A stretch of DNA of 64,000 bases from Penicillium oxalicum. Its lineage: Eukaryota; Ascomycota; Eurotiomycetes; Eurotiales; Aspergillaceae. The stretch covers positions 2,294,001 through 2,358,000 of the forward strand of contig NC_064652.1 of the NCBI RefSeq assembly GCF_001723175.1, given 5' to 3'. Positions 36,201-47,803 of this stretch are shown here, piece by piece (within the stretch, counting starts at the first letter, position 1; the number at the start of each line of letters is the position of its first letter). The notes under the pieces were generated by a model that saw nothing but the letters and a program-made list of their open reading frames with translations, was not told the DNA's origin and made no database searches. Position numbers and translations under genes: made by a program.

Positions 36201-39200
36201 GCGGTGCAACAGCTTGGTATCCTTCGCACAAGAATTGTGCACAGCCCCTCCAGTCACACTTACCAAGCAGTCGTGCACGAAAAGGTCGTGCCATGGGTTG
36301 AGCATCCCACAGTAAGTAGTCTTCTGTCGCCAGACCACACAGTCGGCATGGGTTTTGGGACCCGTCTCATTCAGCTCCATTGCGTTACCGAAGAGTCTGA
36401 GAAGGCTGTTCCTGAGAAAGACGATGGTAGGGTGGTGGCAGTGACGATCCATCACGCAATCTATGATGGCTGGACTCTTGCTTTGCTTGTGCGGTTGGTG
36501 GAGCAGGCCTACAATGGAGGGAAGGACCAGCAGCCCCTCCCATTCTCTGTCTTTGTTCAACATATTCAATCACCGTGCACAAACGAATTGAATCCCGGTG
36601 AAGATTCGAGGGTTCGCGCAGCCACCTTTTGGCGCGAAGAGATGGCAGATCTCCAGCCGTGTACGTATCCCGAATATCCGAGCCAGGACTACACCCCTCG
36701 TGCGATGGCCTCCGTGCGCCGCATGATTCCTCAAGTGCGTTCAAGTCTATCGTCAGACGCATCGTCCTCCTATCCAAGTAGCCCGACGCTGCGGCTTCGA
36801 CTGAGCTGGGCTCTGCTTCTCTCCCTCTACAGTGGTTCGGACGACGTGGTATTCGGAACTGTCGTCGACGGCCGTCGCGCCAATTTGCGCGGCATTGAGA
36901 ATATTGCGGGTCCTACTCTCAGCACTCTGCCAATTCGAGTTCGCCTTCAACCTGACCTTGTCGTAGACGAAGCCTTGAAAAACATGCATGAGTCCATGAT
37001 GCGCATGGTGCAATTCGAACAATTTGGCCTGCGGCATATCGCTCGCGCTGGCCCAGACGCCGCACAGGCAACGCGGTTTCGGACTATGTTGGTTGTGCAG
37101 GCGGATCCTGATGCGCGTGACTCCCCGATTCTGGGTCGCAGTGAGGTTCGTTTGGCGAGTATGCAGGGATTCTCGGGTTACGGCCTTGTTCTCATATGCC
37201 ACCCAGAGTCTGAGGGCTGTGCAGCGGAGCTTCTGGTGGACGAAAAGTTGGTCTCGCTCGTCCAAGCGGAGCGAATGTTGGATCAGCTTGCCCATTTGAT
37301 GCATGAGCTGGGGCCACAGAATGGGAGTCGTCAATTACAAGATATAAACCTCCTCTGTTCTGCGGACAGAGCCCAGCTATCTATCTGGCAGGGCGGGCTC
37401 CCGCCCAGCAATGCGCAATGCATACATGATTTCATTGGCCAGGCTGTCGCGACGACGCCACAGAAATTGGCGATTTGCGCGTGGGATGGCGATCTGACCT
37501 ATGCCGAACTAGATGGGCTGTCCACGGCTGTTGCGAGAGACCTTCGAGCGCAGGATTCCCATCTGCCTCCAGGCGAGGGAGTGATCTGTCTGCTTTTCCC
37601 TCGCTCCCGCTGGGCGCCCGTCGCCATGTTGGCAGCCATGAAAGCCGGCAGGCCTTTCGTCCTACTCGATCGTGAGCAGCCCCTGGAACGACACCTTCAA
37701 ATATGCAAGAAAGTTGGGCCAATTCGGATCTTGGCAGGTGAAGAGACTCGAGTTCAAGCGCAGGGTTTGGTGGACTCGGTTTACGTGGTTGGGCAAGATG
37801 GAGTTCATTCCAACTTCATGTCTAGATATGACGCCCCAACAGGCCATGTTGCTGGCTCGGGTTGCAGGGGGCCAACAAGCGCTGACATCGCGTACATCGT
37901 CTTTACGTCCGGATCCACGGGTGAGCCGAAAGGGGTTATGATCGAGCATGGTCAATTTTCTTCGGCGGCGAAAGCCCAGCAACATCATCTTCGAATCAAC
38001 AGTGAATCCCGTGTCCTCCACCTTTCGTCGTATTCTTTCGACTCCTTCGCCGTGGAGATCCTCACCGCGTTGTGCAGTAATGCTTCTGTGTGCATTCCCT
38101 CCGATGCGCAAAGTCGCCACGAGATCGCTGCAGCTGTGCAACAATTTGCGGCCACCTGGATGGTTATCACCCCGTCGATGCTGCGGCTTCTCGACCCCCA
38201 TGAAGTTCCCACCCTCCGCACTTTAGTCGCTGTGGGTGAATCGTTGCCCCCAAGCCAAGCCGCAAACTGGGCGTCACGCGTGCATCTTATATGCGGCTAC
38301 GGGCCAACAGAATGCTGTACGGGCGCATCAGCGCAGCCAATAAGCTCTCCCTCCGATCTGGAAGATAAACTGACTGTTGATGTCCGCAACATTGGCACCG
38401 GTATGGGAGCGCGTCTTTGGCTGTCACATCCAAATGATGTTAACCGATTGGTCCCAGTTGGCGCTGTAGGCGAGATTCTTATTCAGGGCCCAATTGTCGG
38501 TCGAGGGTATCTTCACAGTCCCGAAAAGACCAGCACGGTCTTTCTGGAAACAACAGCTTGGCTGCCCTCCATCGGCACAGCCACAGATCACAGGTTTTAC
38601 CGGACTGGTGACCTTGGACGGTATAACGATGATGGCAGTTGTACGTTCTTGGGCCGTAAGACTGAGCAGGTCAAGCTCAATGGCCAGCGTCTGGACCTGC
38701 CTACTGTTGAGGATTGTCTTCATCATGCCTTTGGTTCTCATTGTACCGTCATTGCGGCCGTCATCCGGCCAAAGAATCCAGAATCACACCCAGTCTTGGT
38801 TGCGATGGCACATCTTGGTGAGAACAGCGCGACCGAGGAACCCTCTTCACCCGCTTTCCACAACAGCCCGAGTCATCCTTTCCGGCCCCGGCACTCGGCC
38901 GCTTTCACCCAAACCGCGATCCGTGCGCAGGCGGCTCTGCACCAAAGCTTACCCCCGGTCATGGTACCCTCGGTATTTCTCGAATTACCTGCCGTACCTC
39001 TTCTGGCCTCCGGGAAGGCCAATAGACCCGCACTGCAGCGCGCCGCAGCGTCCTTGACTAGCCATAAGCTTGCTATGATGGGCCAGCTGGGCCTTGAAGC
39101 CAATGAAGAGCAGCTGAGGGGTCCCGACGAAGAAAATGTCGCCTGGAAATTGTCCGTGTGGGTGGCGGAGCTCTCTTCGAAGAATTCTGCGCAGTCTGAC

Positions 39201-40750
39201 AATCGCGTCATTGGCCGCAATGTTACCCCGTCCAGGCATGGTCTTGACTCCATCGATATGGTGGCGTTGGCTCGTCGCATCGCCAGAGAATATGGCCTCA
39301 CAATCCCGACGACAGTGCTGTTCCGGAGTACGACCACCGTCCGCACGATTGCAGAGATGGTACGTGCTCCAGATTTCCAGCTCCAGCCGCTCTCCGCACC
39401 TTGGCAAGACTACAAGCGTCTGCTGAAGGTTCTGAGTCAGTTCCCAGTTCTCGATCGTACTGTTTCTTCACCTTTCTGTCTCTCTTCGCGCCACTGCCGA
39501 AGGGTTTTTCTCACTGGTTGCACTGGGTTTTTGGGCACGCGCATCCTTCAGCAGCTGGTTGCAGATCCAGAGGTGCTGTCAGTCACTGTTCTTGTTCGTG
39601 GTAGCAACGAGCAATCGGCGCTTTCGCGCCTCGTTCAAGCTGCCCGTCAAGCACAATGGTGGCGAGACGAATATTTTCGGGTCATCCACGTCTGGGTGGG
39701 CGATCTGTGCCTTCCCCAGCTCGGTCTCTCTGACGGACAATGGAGGATTCTGTGTGGTCGCGCGACCTGTCCATCGGGTTCTGGAGTCGAATCCGGATTC
39801 AATACTATCATCCACAATGGGGCAAAGGTGCACTGGGTCCGAGACTATGAGGCTCTCCAACCGAGCAATGTTCAGAGTACGTTCGAGCTGCTCCGGGCTG
39901 TTGCCACCAACAGGAACATCACCCGCTTTCTGTACGTCTCAGCCCTACGGACAGGTGAAGAGCATCTGCTGGCGCCGATGACCCCAGGCGATGAGATGGC
40001 GCGCACCCTTCTAGCGAAAGAGGAGGCCGGATACAGTCAGACGAAGCTGGTCTCCGAGCTGCTCGTTCAGCGGTATGCGATGATGCTGCTACAGCGCACG
40101 CGACGACCCGCTCTCAGCTTGGTGATTGTGCGGCCAGGTTGATGATGGGGACGGTCACTGACGGGGTCGCGAATCTCGACGATGTCATCTGGCGCACCGT
40201 ATCCGCTGCGCGCGCTATCGGCGGATACAATGCGGATGAAGAAGACAGCTGGCTCTACATAGCCCCCGTCGATTGGGTTGCCGCTGCGGTTGTGCAGAGC
40301 GCGCTTCTTCCCTGCATTGCATTAGAGAATACCACAGATGGTCTTGATGTGAAGCGCCAGTCGCAGCTACAGCACCCAATTCAGCCGATCTCGATTCTCG
40401 ACGGGCTTCGAGTGCGGGATTTTTGGCACGCGGTCAACCAGGCATTCGTCGAGACTTTACGTCCCATGAGTGCCCGCGATTGGATGGTCGGCATGCGAGA
40501 ATCCATTCAGAGTGCCGGGGAGCAGCATCCACTTTGGCCGGTGGTGGAATTCCTGGAGGCCACTGCGGGGAGCGTGGGATCAGAGTCGCGAGACGGGCAC
40601 CCAAGTCTACCTCTGTCAAATTATGCTGCCCACAGTATTATGCAGCAAACGGTGGCAAGGAATGTCCGGTACCTGTCCTCGGTGGGATATTGGGAGTCGG
40701 GAGCCGATGGATCGGCACTGGTGATGGAGAATGTGTTCCGCCGGGGATGA
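33264..40750 (+). CDS. Dimodular NRPS A-T-C-A-T-R (MalG/PhqB/CtdQ-like), frameshifted in R
   Basis: Builds a dipeptidyl thioester, expected to be a cyclic imino acid plus tryptophan, and releases it as an aldehyde with NAD(P)H. Domains by residue: C-terminal half of a C domain 45-225; A1 250-765; T1 (LGGDSISAIQ) 846; C 930-1340 with HHAIYDG at 1062; A2 1384-1915; T2 (GLDSIDM) 1991; thioester reductase from 2079 with TGCTGFLG and YSQTK. The frame stops at 40140-40142, just after the VRPG strand. It resumes in the +2 frame at 40139 and runs to 40750 with the expected C-terminal part (about 203 residues). One missing base near 40136-40141 explains this. Total is about 2,495 residues. My pocket readings, D-M-I-F-V-G-L-G-A-K (A1) and D-S-V-V-V-V-G-T-G-K (A2), are not assigned to substrates. 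Confidence 0.9.
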
Positions 40751-41379
40751 GAGATTTTTTCAAAGCACATACTCTCCTGCAAGAAATCAAGTGATCACTT
40801 TGACACACGAATAGAAAGTTTTGTTAAATGTTGGTACATTTTAGCTAGACAACAGAGCAGGTCATTCATCGGTCAAGTGGATGTTCAATGGCGCCCGCGC
40901 ACAATAAATGTAAAGTTCCTCTTAAGGCGGCACCCGACAGCAGAATTTGGCTAGTGTGTCCGAGCTCCAGCTATGAGGCCGAACAATCTCACCTTGGGAG
41001 TTTGATATACAACATGTTTTCGAATGGATGCCTGAATAGAAAGAAGAAGTGAGTCATGACAGCGTCAAGGTTACTTGGACTCTCGTACTGTTTCAAATGG
41101 ATAAAACCGTCAATTGAAGAGTCATACTTCCAATCCTCAGTCGGATAGAACTGCTAGCTCATTCGCTTATTATTTTGTCTACTAATGCAAGTCTTCTTTT
41201 ACATGAAAAAAATTACATGTTCGAGTCAGATTTCTCATCGCTCCTCCAAGGGCTGAAGGCATCTTCTTAGGCTTTTGAAAGCTCTATCGTACGTAGCACA
41301 CAAGACTCAAAAATGAGTCCAGACTGAACCGTCATGGAAGCATAGTCCATCTCTTTGGATTTTTTCTGCGCTTACGCAC
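40751..41379. other. Convergent intergenic spacer
   Basis: 629-base tail-to-tail gap between the NRPS and P450 2; no gene recognised. Confidence 0.55.
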
Positions 41380-43599
41380 TCACCCAACCCTTCGCTTTCG
41401 GACAGACATCACCTGCTGATCGAAAGTTGGATAGTTTTGCCCCGTCTCACTCGCGTCTACATCAAAGTTGAGCAAGAATTCGGCCAAGATCAACCGCAGC
41501 ATATCCGCTGCGAGTTGTTTCCCAGGGCTGCGTGTACTCGAGCCAAATTTGTTAGCTTCTGGTAGATTTCTCGGGGGCTTCGGCTTTTTCCATGATACTG
41601 AAAGCAACTAACCAGGTGTGTCGGCCGTCGCCAAACTGGCGTGATTTGGGACTCAGCCCCGTGATCTTGTAAGTATCTGGCTGTCCTGTGGCCTGGCCAA
41701 GTCGGTGAAAACGGAGGCCATCGAACTCTTGAGGACGTGCATAGTATCTTTCATCGCGTAAAATTGGAGTATTAGGCGTCAGCACAACGGTACCTCGGGG
41801 GATGGCCAGCCCATTTTGGAACGTGTAGTCTTGTGTGGCAACGCGATGGAGGGCACCTAATTGTTTCTCAGTGTCAGGTTTCTGGGTGATCATCACTCTG
41901 GCGCGGACAGTCGTGCGAGAGAAGGGGGAAGTAGATGATCGTACTTGGAGCCAGGGGTCGGAACCGCTGGCACTCTTTGATGAAGCTGTCGATTTTTGTG
42001 AGGCTCTCAATAGCTTCTTTGCTCATGGCACCGTGGTCGCGGACGGCCCGTTCCGCCTCGACTTGCAGAGGCTCAATGTATTCGGGACGGAGACACAATT
42101 CATACAGGCAGCCCGCAATCGTCTGGAGGTTGACGAAAACAGTGTTAATTGATTCATGTATAGTCATTGCCAATGGACGGATGAGACAGGTGCGTCTTAC
42201 CATGCCTGCCGAGTGAACTGAACCAAAGATGGCGGCAACCACGAGCTGCGCAACGTGCATCTTATCGTAGCAACCGGAGTCCTGCTGTTGTACCCATCTC
42301 CATATCCAATCGGCTATAGTCTTGATGGTGAAGATCAAAGATGGGTCAGTGTTGACAGCGGATTGAGAGGGGTGCCATTGCGCTTCACACACCTGTGGCT
42401 CAGAAGCTCCGGACGTGCTCTTTTGCTGCTCAAGTTGCTCAACGATTAGCCGACCCAGTTGACGTTGCATACGGGCCGCCGGGAAATAAGGCCCAAGGAC
42501 TCTACCAAAACAACTGAAGGTTAACGAAAGAAGAAGTCCACCCAGTAATAAATATGCTCACGGTTTCAAAAATTCTGGTAACTGGGCGATCTGCGCACCG
42601 CTCGCCGGGACAGCCGAGCCATAGCGAACAAACAATTCGATGGCGCGGGGGTCGCGACAAAGTGGCTCGCCCACCAGAACTTTACAAATCAGGCGTAGCA
42701 TCAACTCCATTCCGACATGAAGGCAGTTGATCTCTTGTCGATTCTCTAGAGGTTTGGAGTGAAGATAGTTTCATAGTGGTCAGACCAGACTCGCAGAGAC
42801 ATTCTGTACACGACTAACTTACTTGTATCCAAGTCGGCAGTCATATTCATCTGGGACGCAAAAGCTAGCTTCAACTCGGCGACAAGTTCTTGGAAATAGC
42901 CATTGTTTTTACCGTTGGTTCGTCCGCGGGACCAGGTGAGGGCTTTAGAGAGGACCGGGACGGGAATATGATGGAGGGAGTCTGCGAACCCTGGCGCGGT
43001 ATATCGAGTCTCAAAAAGCTATGGCACCACCTTATTAGCGAGGGGTAACCAAGCCTGATGCAGACTCATAGAATGGGTGGGAAGGTTACCACTTCATCGT
43101 AGGCATTGAGTGACATGTACTCATCGGAAAGGTTCATGTATTCTTTGATCATCGCCTCGTCGCAAAGACACACCCACCATCCGCTGGCGGTGCGAAATTG
43201 GAAGGCAAAGTCTCCATGCTGTGGCTTGATTTTAGAAATGTTGTACAGATGTACAAAAGACGGTTGGTGATTCAAGGTATGCCTACTCGATCATAGCCTT
43301 CCTGCAGAACTTGGGTCGCCCTGGTCATCCATGCTCGACCTTCTTTCCACGATGCAATCCACCCCGTGGCCCCTACAACCGGTACATTGACCTATCAACT
43401 GTCAGAGCCGTTCTTCATCTACCGTCATGAGGCTTTCCAAGTAGTAGTTTAGCAGGTTTCTACTCACCCAGGAGCGGCGGTACTGATACCATCGTGAAAC
43501 ACCTTCATAAATCGCCCACAAGGTCACCAATAGACCGAATAGCGTCGATAACATTGATCTGTCGCAAAGGCCAGCCCAGCCATACAAGTTGGCACTCAT
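41380..43599 (-). CDS. Cytochrome P450 2 (ten exons)
   Basis: Exons by coordinate: 43599-43468, 43391-43287, 43224-43090, 43018-42823, 42745-42562, 42501-42393, 42320-42201, 42122-41945, 41856-41613 and 41527-41380. Phases close throughout and give 516 residues. An N-terminal hydrophobic anchor (about residues 17-32) precedes the RTASGWW strand. The I-helix runs AAIFGSVHSAGM, ECQRFRP follows, and the haem loop FGDGRHT-C-PG is split by the last intron so that the Cys codon spans the junction. The pattern fits the CYP group that acts on terpenoid and indole-alkaloid scaffolds with SAGM/HTSS I-helices. It is a candidate for core oxidation or ring cleavage; as I recall, the P450 CtdY cleaves the bicyclo amide bond in citrinadin biosynthesis. 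Exon edges are predictions. Confidence 0.82.
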
Positions 43600-45062
43600 T
43601 TTCTGACTTCTTTCTTTTTGACCCTGTGGAATAGAAGATTTCTATTGACGGGTGAGCAGAATTCCTTGCCCTTACGCTTTTTTTTTCACCCCAGCATCCA
43701 AAGACTCACATGCACATGACCAGATAACCCAGAACAAGATGGAAGGTGCAGACCGTAATTCCTGTATTGGCTGAAGCCCTGGAAATAGACCCCCAACCCT
43801 AAGGGCATACTACATGAGTACCTTGTACAGGGTACAGTATAGGCACCACCGTACATCTGATCTGTATGCACACCTGTATGCATACGTACTTTGACCCACA
43901 TTTAGCCTGGCTGGGCAAGCCTTCCGCATCTGTTCTTCGGCGACTTGTCAAATTTCAAGGAGGTACATGAGATGATCATCCACGTTACAGGCGGCCTATA
44001 GTGGAAAGATACATTTGTGATACATGGACACATGCAGAGTGGCACCAAGTGCCGTATGCCAGGGATGCAAGACTGAAATCCACACGGTACTTTTGAGGAG
44101 TCGATCGGCATGTACTGTAGAACAAGCAGGGATGACACCGTCATCCCAAGTTGATCCTCCACTATGTGCTGCTCTATCATGAGAACGCTTACAGCTATTC
44201 CCTTCTCCCCCTGATCCGGCAATTTCATGAAGAAAAACAAAGGGTGAGTCCCTGGAGTGGATTTAGCGCATTGATGGGATAAGTGGTACTCGATGGGTGA
44301 GAACATATTCAATAAGCCTGCCATTGGTGTAGTAGGCTGCTCGGGATCTTTTCAAGAGCCTAGCCTGAGATGCGCTCTTCCCTTTTGGGTCAAATGAGTT
44401 GTAGATAGGGGCCGAGTATATACTGTAGGCGCCAAGTGGAAAAATCCATGTCCTAAGTCGCCTCGAAATGATACGATAGTTGGCTTCCTCGGTCGAATCT
44501 AATGAGATAAGAGGAGGGTCGGCGCAATAAAATTGATTATCTCCCTGCACAAAAGATACCTAAATTCCTGTGTCTTGGAAACCTTCACCAGGCAGACGGG
44601 CTTCACCGCTCTTCAAAACGTATCCCCCGTGCCTGTGTCATTCCTTGCCTCCTCTCCCGTCCTCTTGTCCCTCGCAAAAGCTGTGTGACGTTGGGCGACA
44701 AATCATCATTCCGGGGGCCGCAAGAAAAATGAATCGAGTACAAACCGCAGGGAGCTCTCTGTATAACAATCATAGGTCGATGAGAGGGCCTGTAGACAGC
44801 ATGTAGACGTGCCTTATTCTCGTTTAGTTAAGCCACATACTGTAGATTTGACTCATCCAGACATACCCGACACGCAGAAACGGGCAAATCACGGATCTGG
44901 TTCAGTCATTGTGGAAGCGGCACATGATTTTATGATCACGAAATACAGTTCTAATTGTTCTAGATAAGTTCGTTTGGGACAATACCGTGAAGGCACTGTA
45001 AAAGCCTGACCCTTCCAGACAGTAAGGACCTCATCGCCAAATTTGTCAACACGAAAGACTTT
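43600..45062. other. 1.46-kb spacer without recognised genes
   Basis: Several short open frames (up to 140 codons at 43902-44324) have no recognisable domains or splice logic. I see no RNA gene or transposon end. It presumably holds the P450 2 promoter. Confidence 0.45.
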
Positions 45063-46038
45063 CTATTCTAGGTACCGCATCTGCCGATCTAGACTCTTTT
45101 CGGCGGCTGTTTGTACGCCCTCGAGGAACCCTAATCTCTCGAGATGAGCAATAGCTTTGCGAGTGCTACCCCCTGGAACGCATACGCCGGAGCGAAGTTG
45201 ACTCACGGGCACACTTGCATCACGTGCAAGCTGGCCCGCACCCAGGCAGGACTGAGTGACAAGTCGCCGTGTCATCTCCGGATCCAGCCCGTGAGTTTCT
45301 CCCACTAGAATGAGTGCCTCCATCAGATAATACACATGAGGAGGGGCGAAACTGCGTCGGGGTGGTTAGTCACGTCACTGAAACATTTCCGTGGCACAAG
45401 AAACGACTCGACATACCCAGAGATTGCAGCAACCACGTCGAGGTGCTGCTCCTGCTCCAGCACTTCGATGCACGGCGAAACATCTCGCAGTGCGGTCTTG
45501 ACAACCGCGGTCCGTCTGTCTCCCACGTCAGGGGCCACACAAACATGCCCATTGCACCTTGCCTGCATTCCACGGGGGTGTTGGGCATGGTGCGGATTAC
45601 TGCCGTTCCGTGAGGCAGCCACGATAGGAGCTGCTGTATGGTGATGCCAGGGCACATCGTCACGATTGTCGGCCGCTGGTCCTGTGCGATTGCGGCCAGT
45701 GTATCCCGGAGCTCATCGCAGATGCCATAGACATCCGCGGGTCGTGTACATATGAAAACAACATGGTTCCTCTGCCCGGATCCAGCATTCAAGCTAATCC
45801 GAGCAGGTTCCCATATCGAGGGGGCCGGTGTTGTGGAGATTGACGAACGCATGTGGAAACCGTCCTCGGAGCTCTTCTGCGTGCTTCGTTCGACAAGCTG
45901 TGATGGTAATGCGGCATTGTTTGATCTAGGCGCTACAATTAGAGATGCGGCAAGCAACCCCTGGGCAAGATGGCCTCCCCCGATGGACGTAAGCTGGGAA
46001 GGTATGGTTAAACTCCTAGGGCTCGTGTCGACTGTCAT
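45063..46038 (-). CDS. Pyrroline-5-carboxylate reductase homologue with two apparent frameshifts
   Basis: P5CR-family NADPH reductase of a cyclic imino acid (P5C or piperideine carboxylate). Exons 46038-45849, 45793-45418 and 45351-45063 are predicted. The cofactor loop is IGGGHLAQGL, RTMPNTPVE is the family core motif, and LEQEQHLDVVAAISG leads into a C-terminal dimer helix region (APPHVYYLMEALILVGE). Two places need a one-base shift to stay in frame, near 45925-45932 (after LIVAPR) and near 45535-45550 (after GAMG). A paraherquamide-cluster homologue (PhqD) makes the methylproline unit; here a proline or pipecolate starter is likely. It may be decayed, or the sequence may be wrong. It is divergent from the glycosyltransferase, and a truncated second copy lies at 51.9 kb. 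Confidence 0.8.
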
Positions 46039-46292
46039 CCTACTCCGCGTGTATGGGGTGCTGAAAGCAGCGTACCTTGACGGGTCTTGGAGAAGAATTC
46101 CCATCCCAGTTGTATATCCCAGGAATTCTAAGAAATTGAGTCCCTCAAAGCTTCTTTCTGTTCATACTCCTTCCTAGATCTGAAGAGACTTATCCATCGA
46201 TATCACCACGCTCATCTGCAATTACGCACTTCGATCGAATCAGATTCATCTTTCTCATCAGGCGGCTCAGTTTCCTTAGTCCAATATCCATA

Positions 46293-47803
46293 ATGGCAGT
46301 ACCTTTGGGAGCATCTGGTATGTGCCTTCGCCTTTCACACCCCGAGATTTGTGACATCATTAATATATGAACGTATCGCAGGGCTTGGAGTGTCTTGGAC
46401 AAAGCTGTCGTATCCGACCATTCTACCAAGTACAAACCTGTGCCCTTGCTCGTGAAGCCAAACTACATCCACCAAGACGTGAGCATTATTGTTCCGACCA
46501 TTGACACCGAGTCCACCTTTACCGAATGCATGCGTCTGGCTGGAGGCCAATCCTCGGGAGATCATCATTGCGACCATTGAACGAAACCGGGCCGCGTCGA
46601 GCAGCTTATCGAGCCATTCCAGCAGGATGCTTACAGAATTATCATCGTGGTTGCGCCGCTGGCCAACAAGCGTCACCAGCTGATGGTCGGTGTCAAGGCT
46701 GCAAAGGGTAAAATCTTCGCTTTGGTGGACGACGATGTTTACTGGCACGTTGACACCGTTGTTCCCTACTTTTTGGCTCCGTTCGAAGATGCAGAAGTTG
46801 GCGGCGTTGCCGGTATACAAATGTCAGATCCGCAAATTGAAAATCACATTCGGTACAGCGCATGATTGGCTGACATTTCTATCAGTGCTGAGATACCATC
46901 TGAGCGCCAAGATGCCCGAGTCATCACGCCCTGGGAAGCAACGGCGACATTTGACTTGTACCAGTGGAAAAGGTCTCGGGAGGTGCATTTCGCTGCGGAT
47001 GGAGGTTTCTGGTGCCTGTCAGCACGAACCCTTTTCATCAGGGCCTCTATCCTCCAAAACCAGAGCCTCGCCAATGCATATACCCAGGAGGTCATCGGCC
47101 GGAGGATTGTGAACACCGCTGACGATGTCGTTTTGACGGGGTTGATATTTGACCACAGATGGAAGGTGTCAATTCAGCACACCGCGGAAGCCGAAGTCAC
47201 CACCCACATTCCTCAGGACCACAGGTTTGTCTGGCAGATACTTCGCTGGGACCGGGGAAACTTTCGCACCTTTCTCGGGTACCTCTTTGCATTCCCCGGC
47301 TATAGAAAAATGATGCAGTAAGTCGTGCCTTAGCTCGATGACGAACTTCGTCAAGGGGCTATCTTGCTTCGCTTTGCTTTGATTTGCTTTGTTGACTCTC
47401 TACCTCTAGGAGACACCCATACACGATGTGGAAGATGATTGAGCGCCTCACTCGCCCCATTTGGGCCACCATGTACGCATGGGCTTGGCTTCGGACGTTG
47501 TTCACAGCGCCAGGGATCGCGTGAGTACTCTACCCACCGCATAGAGATGGCTGCTTTTGTTACATTATCTGAATCCCATTCTTTGGTAGCTACGCATACA
47601 TAGCTTGGATGGCCTTTGGATGGGACGGATGGCTTCCAACATATCGGTACTTCCTCAAGCGATACCCCCTTTGCGGCCGTCAAGTGTGGGCGTTCCTGCT
47701 CATGGATTACATTGGCCCCATTGTGGACATTCACGTCTACTTGACTATGAACAACGACAATCGGCTGACGAGAATGGCGGACACGAAAAATATTGAGGAT
47801 TAG
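46293..47803 (+). CDS. Family-2 glycosyltransferase (Cps1/hyaluronan-synthase-like), frameshifted
   Basis: Membrane processive polysaccharide synthase of the GT2 type. The 5' exon is uncertain (ATG 46293 or later). Coding continues to 46822, then 46886-47317, 47410-47520 and 47590-47803. SIIVPTIDTES is the nucleotide-sugar strand, LVDDDVYW the DxD motif, TADDVVLTG the acceptor aspartates, and LRWDRGNFRTFLG a QxxRW-like motif. C-terminal hydrophobic segments follow (MYAWAWLRTLF, WAFLLMDYIGPIVDI). Two shifts in the first large exon, near 46528-46535 and near 46590-46594, cancel each other. This type of enzyme has no obvious place in alkaloid biosynthesis, so it may mark the cluster edge. Confidence 0.72.

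Noticed and set aside
43902..44324. 140-codon minus-strand open frame
   Set aside because: No domain, no splice continuation and atypical composition; likely chance.
46823..46885. Third frameshift in the glycosyltransferase
   Set aside because: A GTCAGA...ATCAG intron in phase 2 restores the frame exactly, so no error is needed there.
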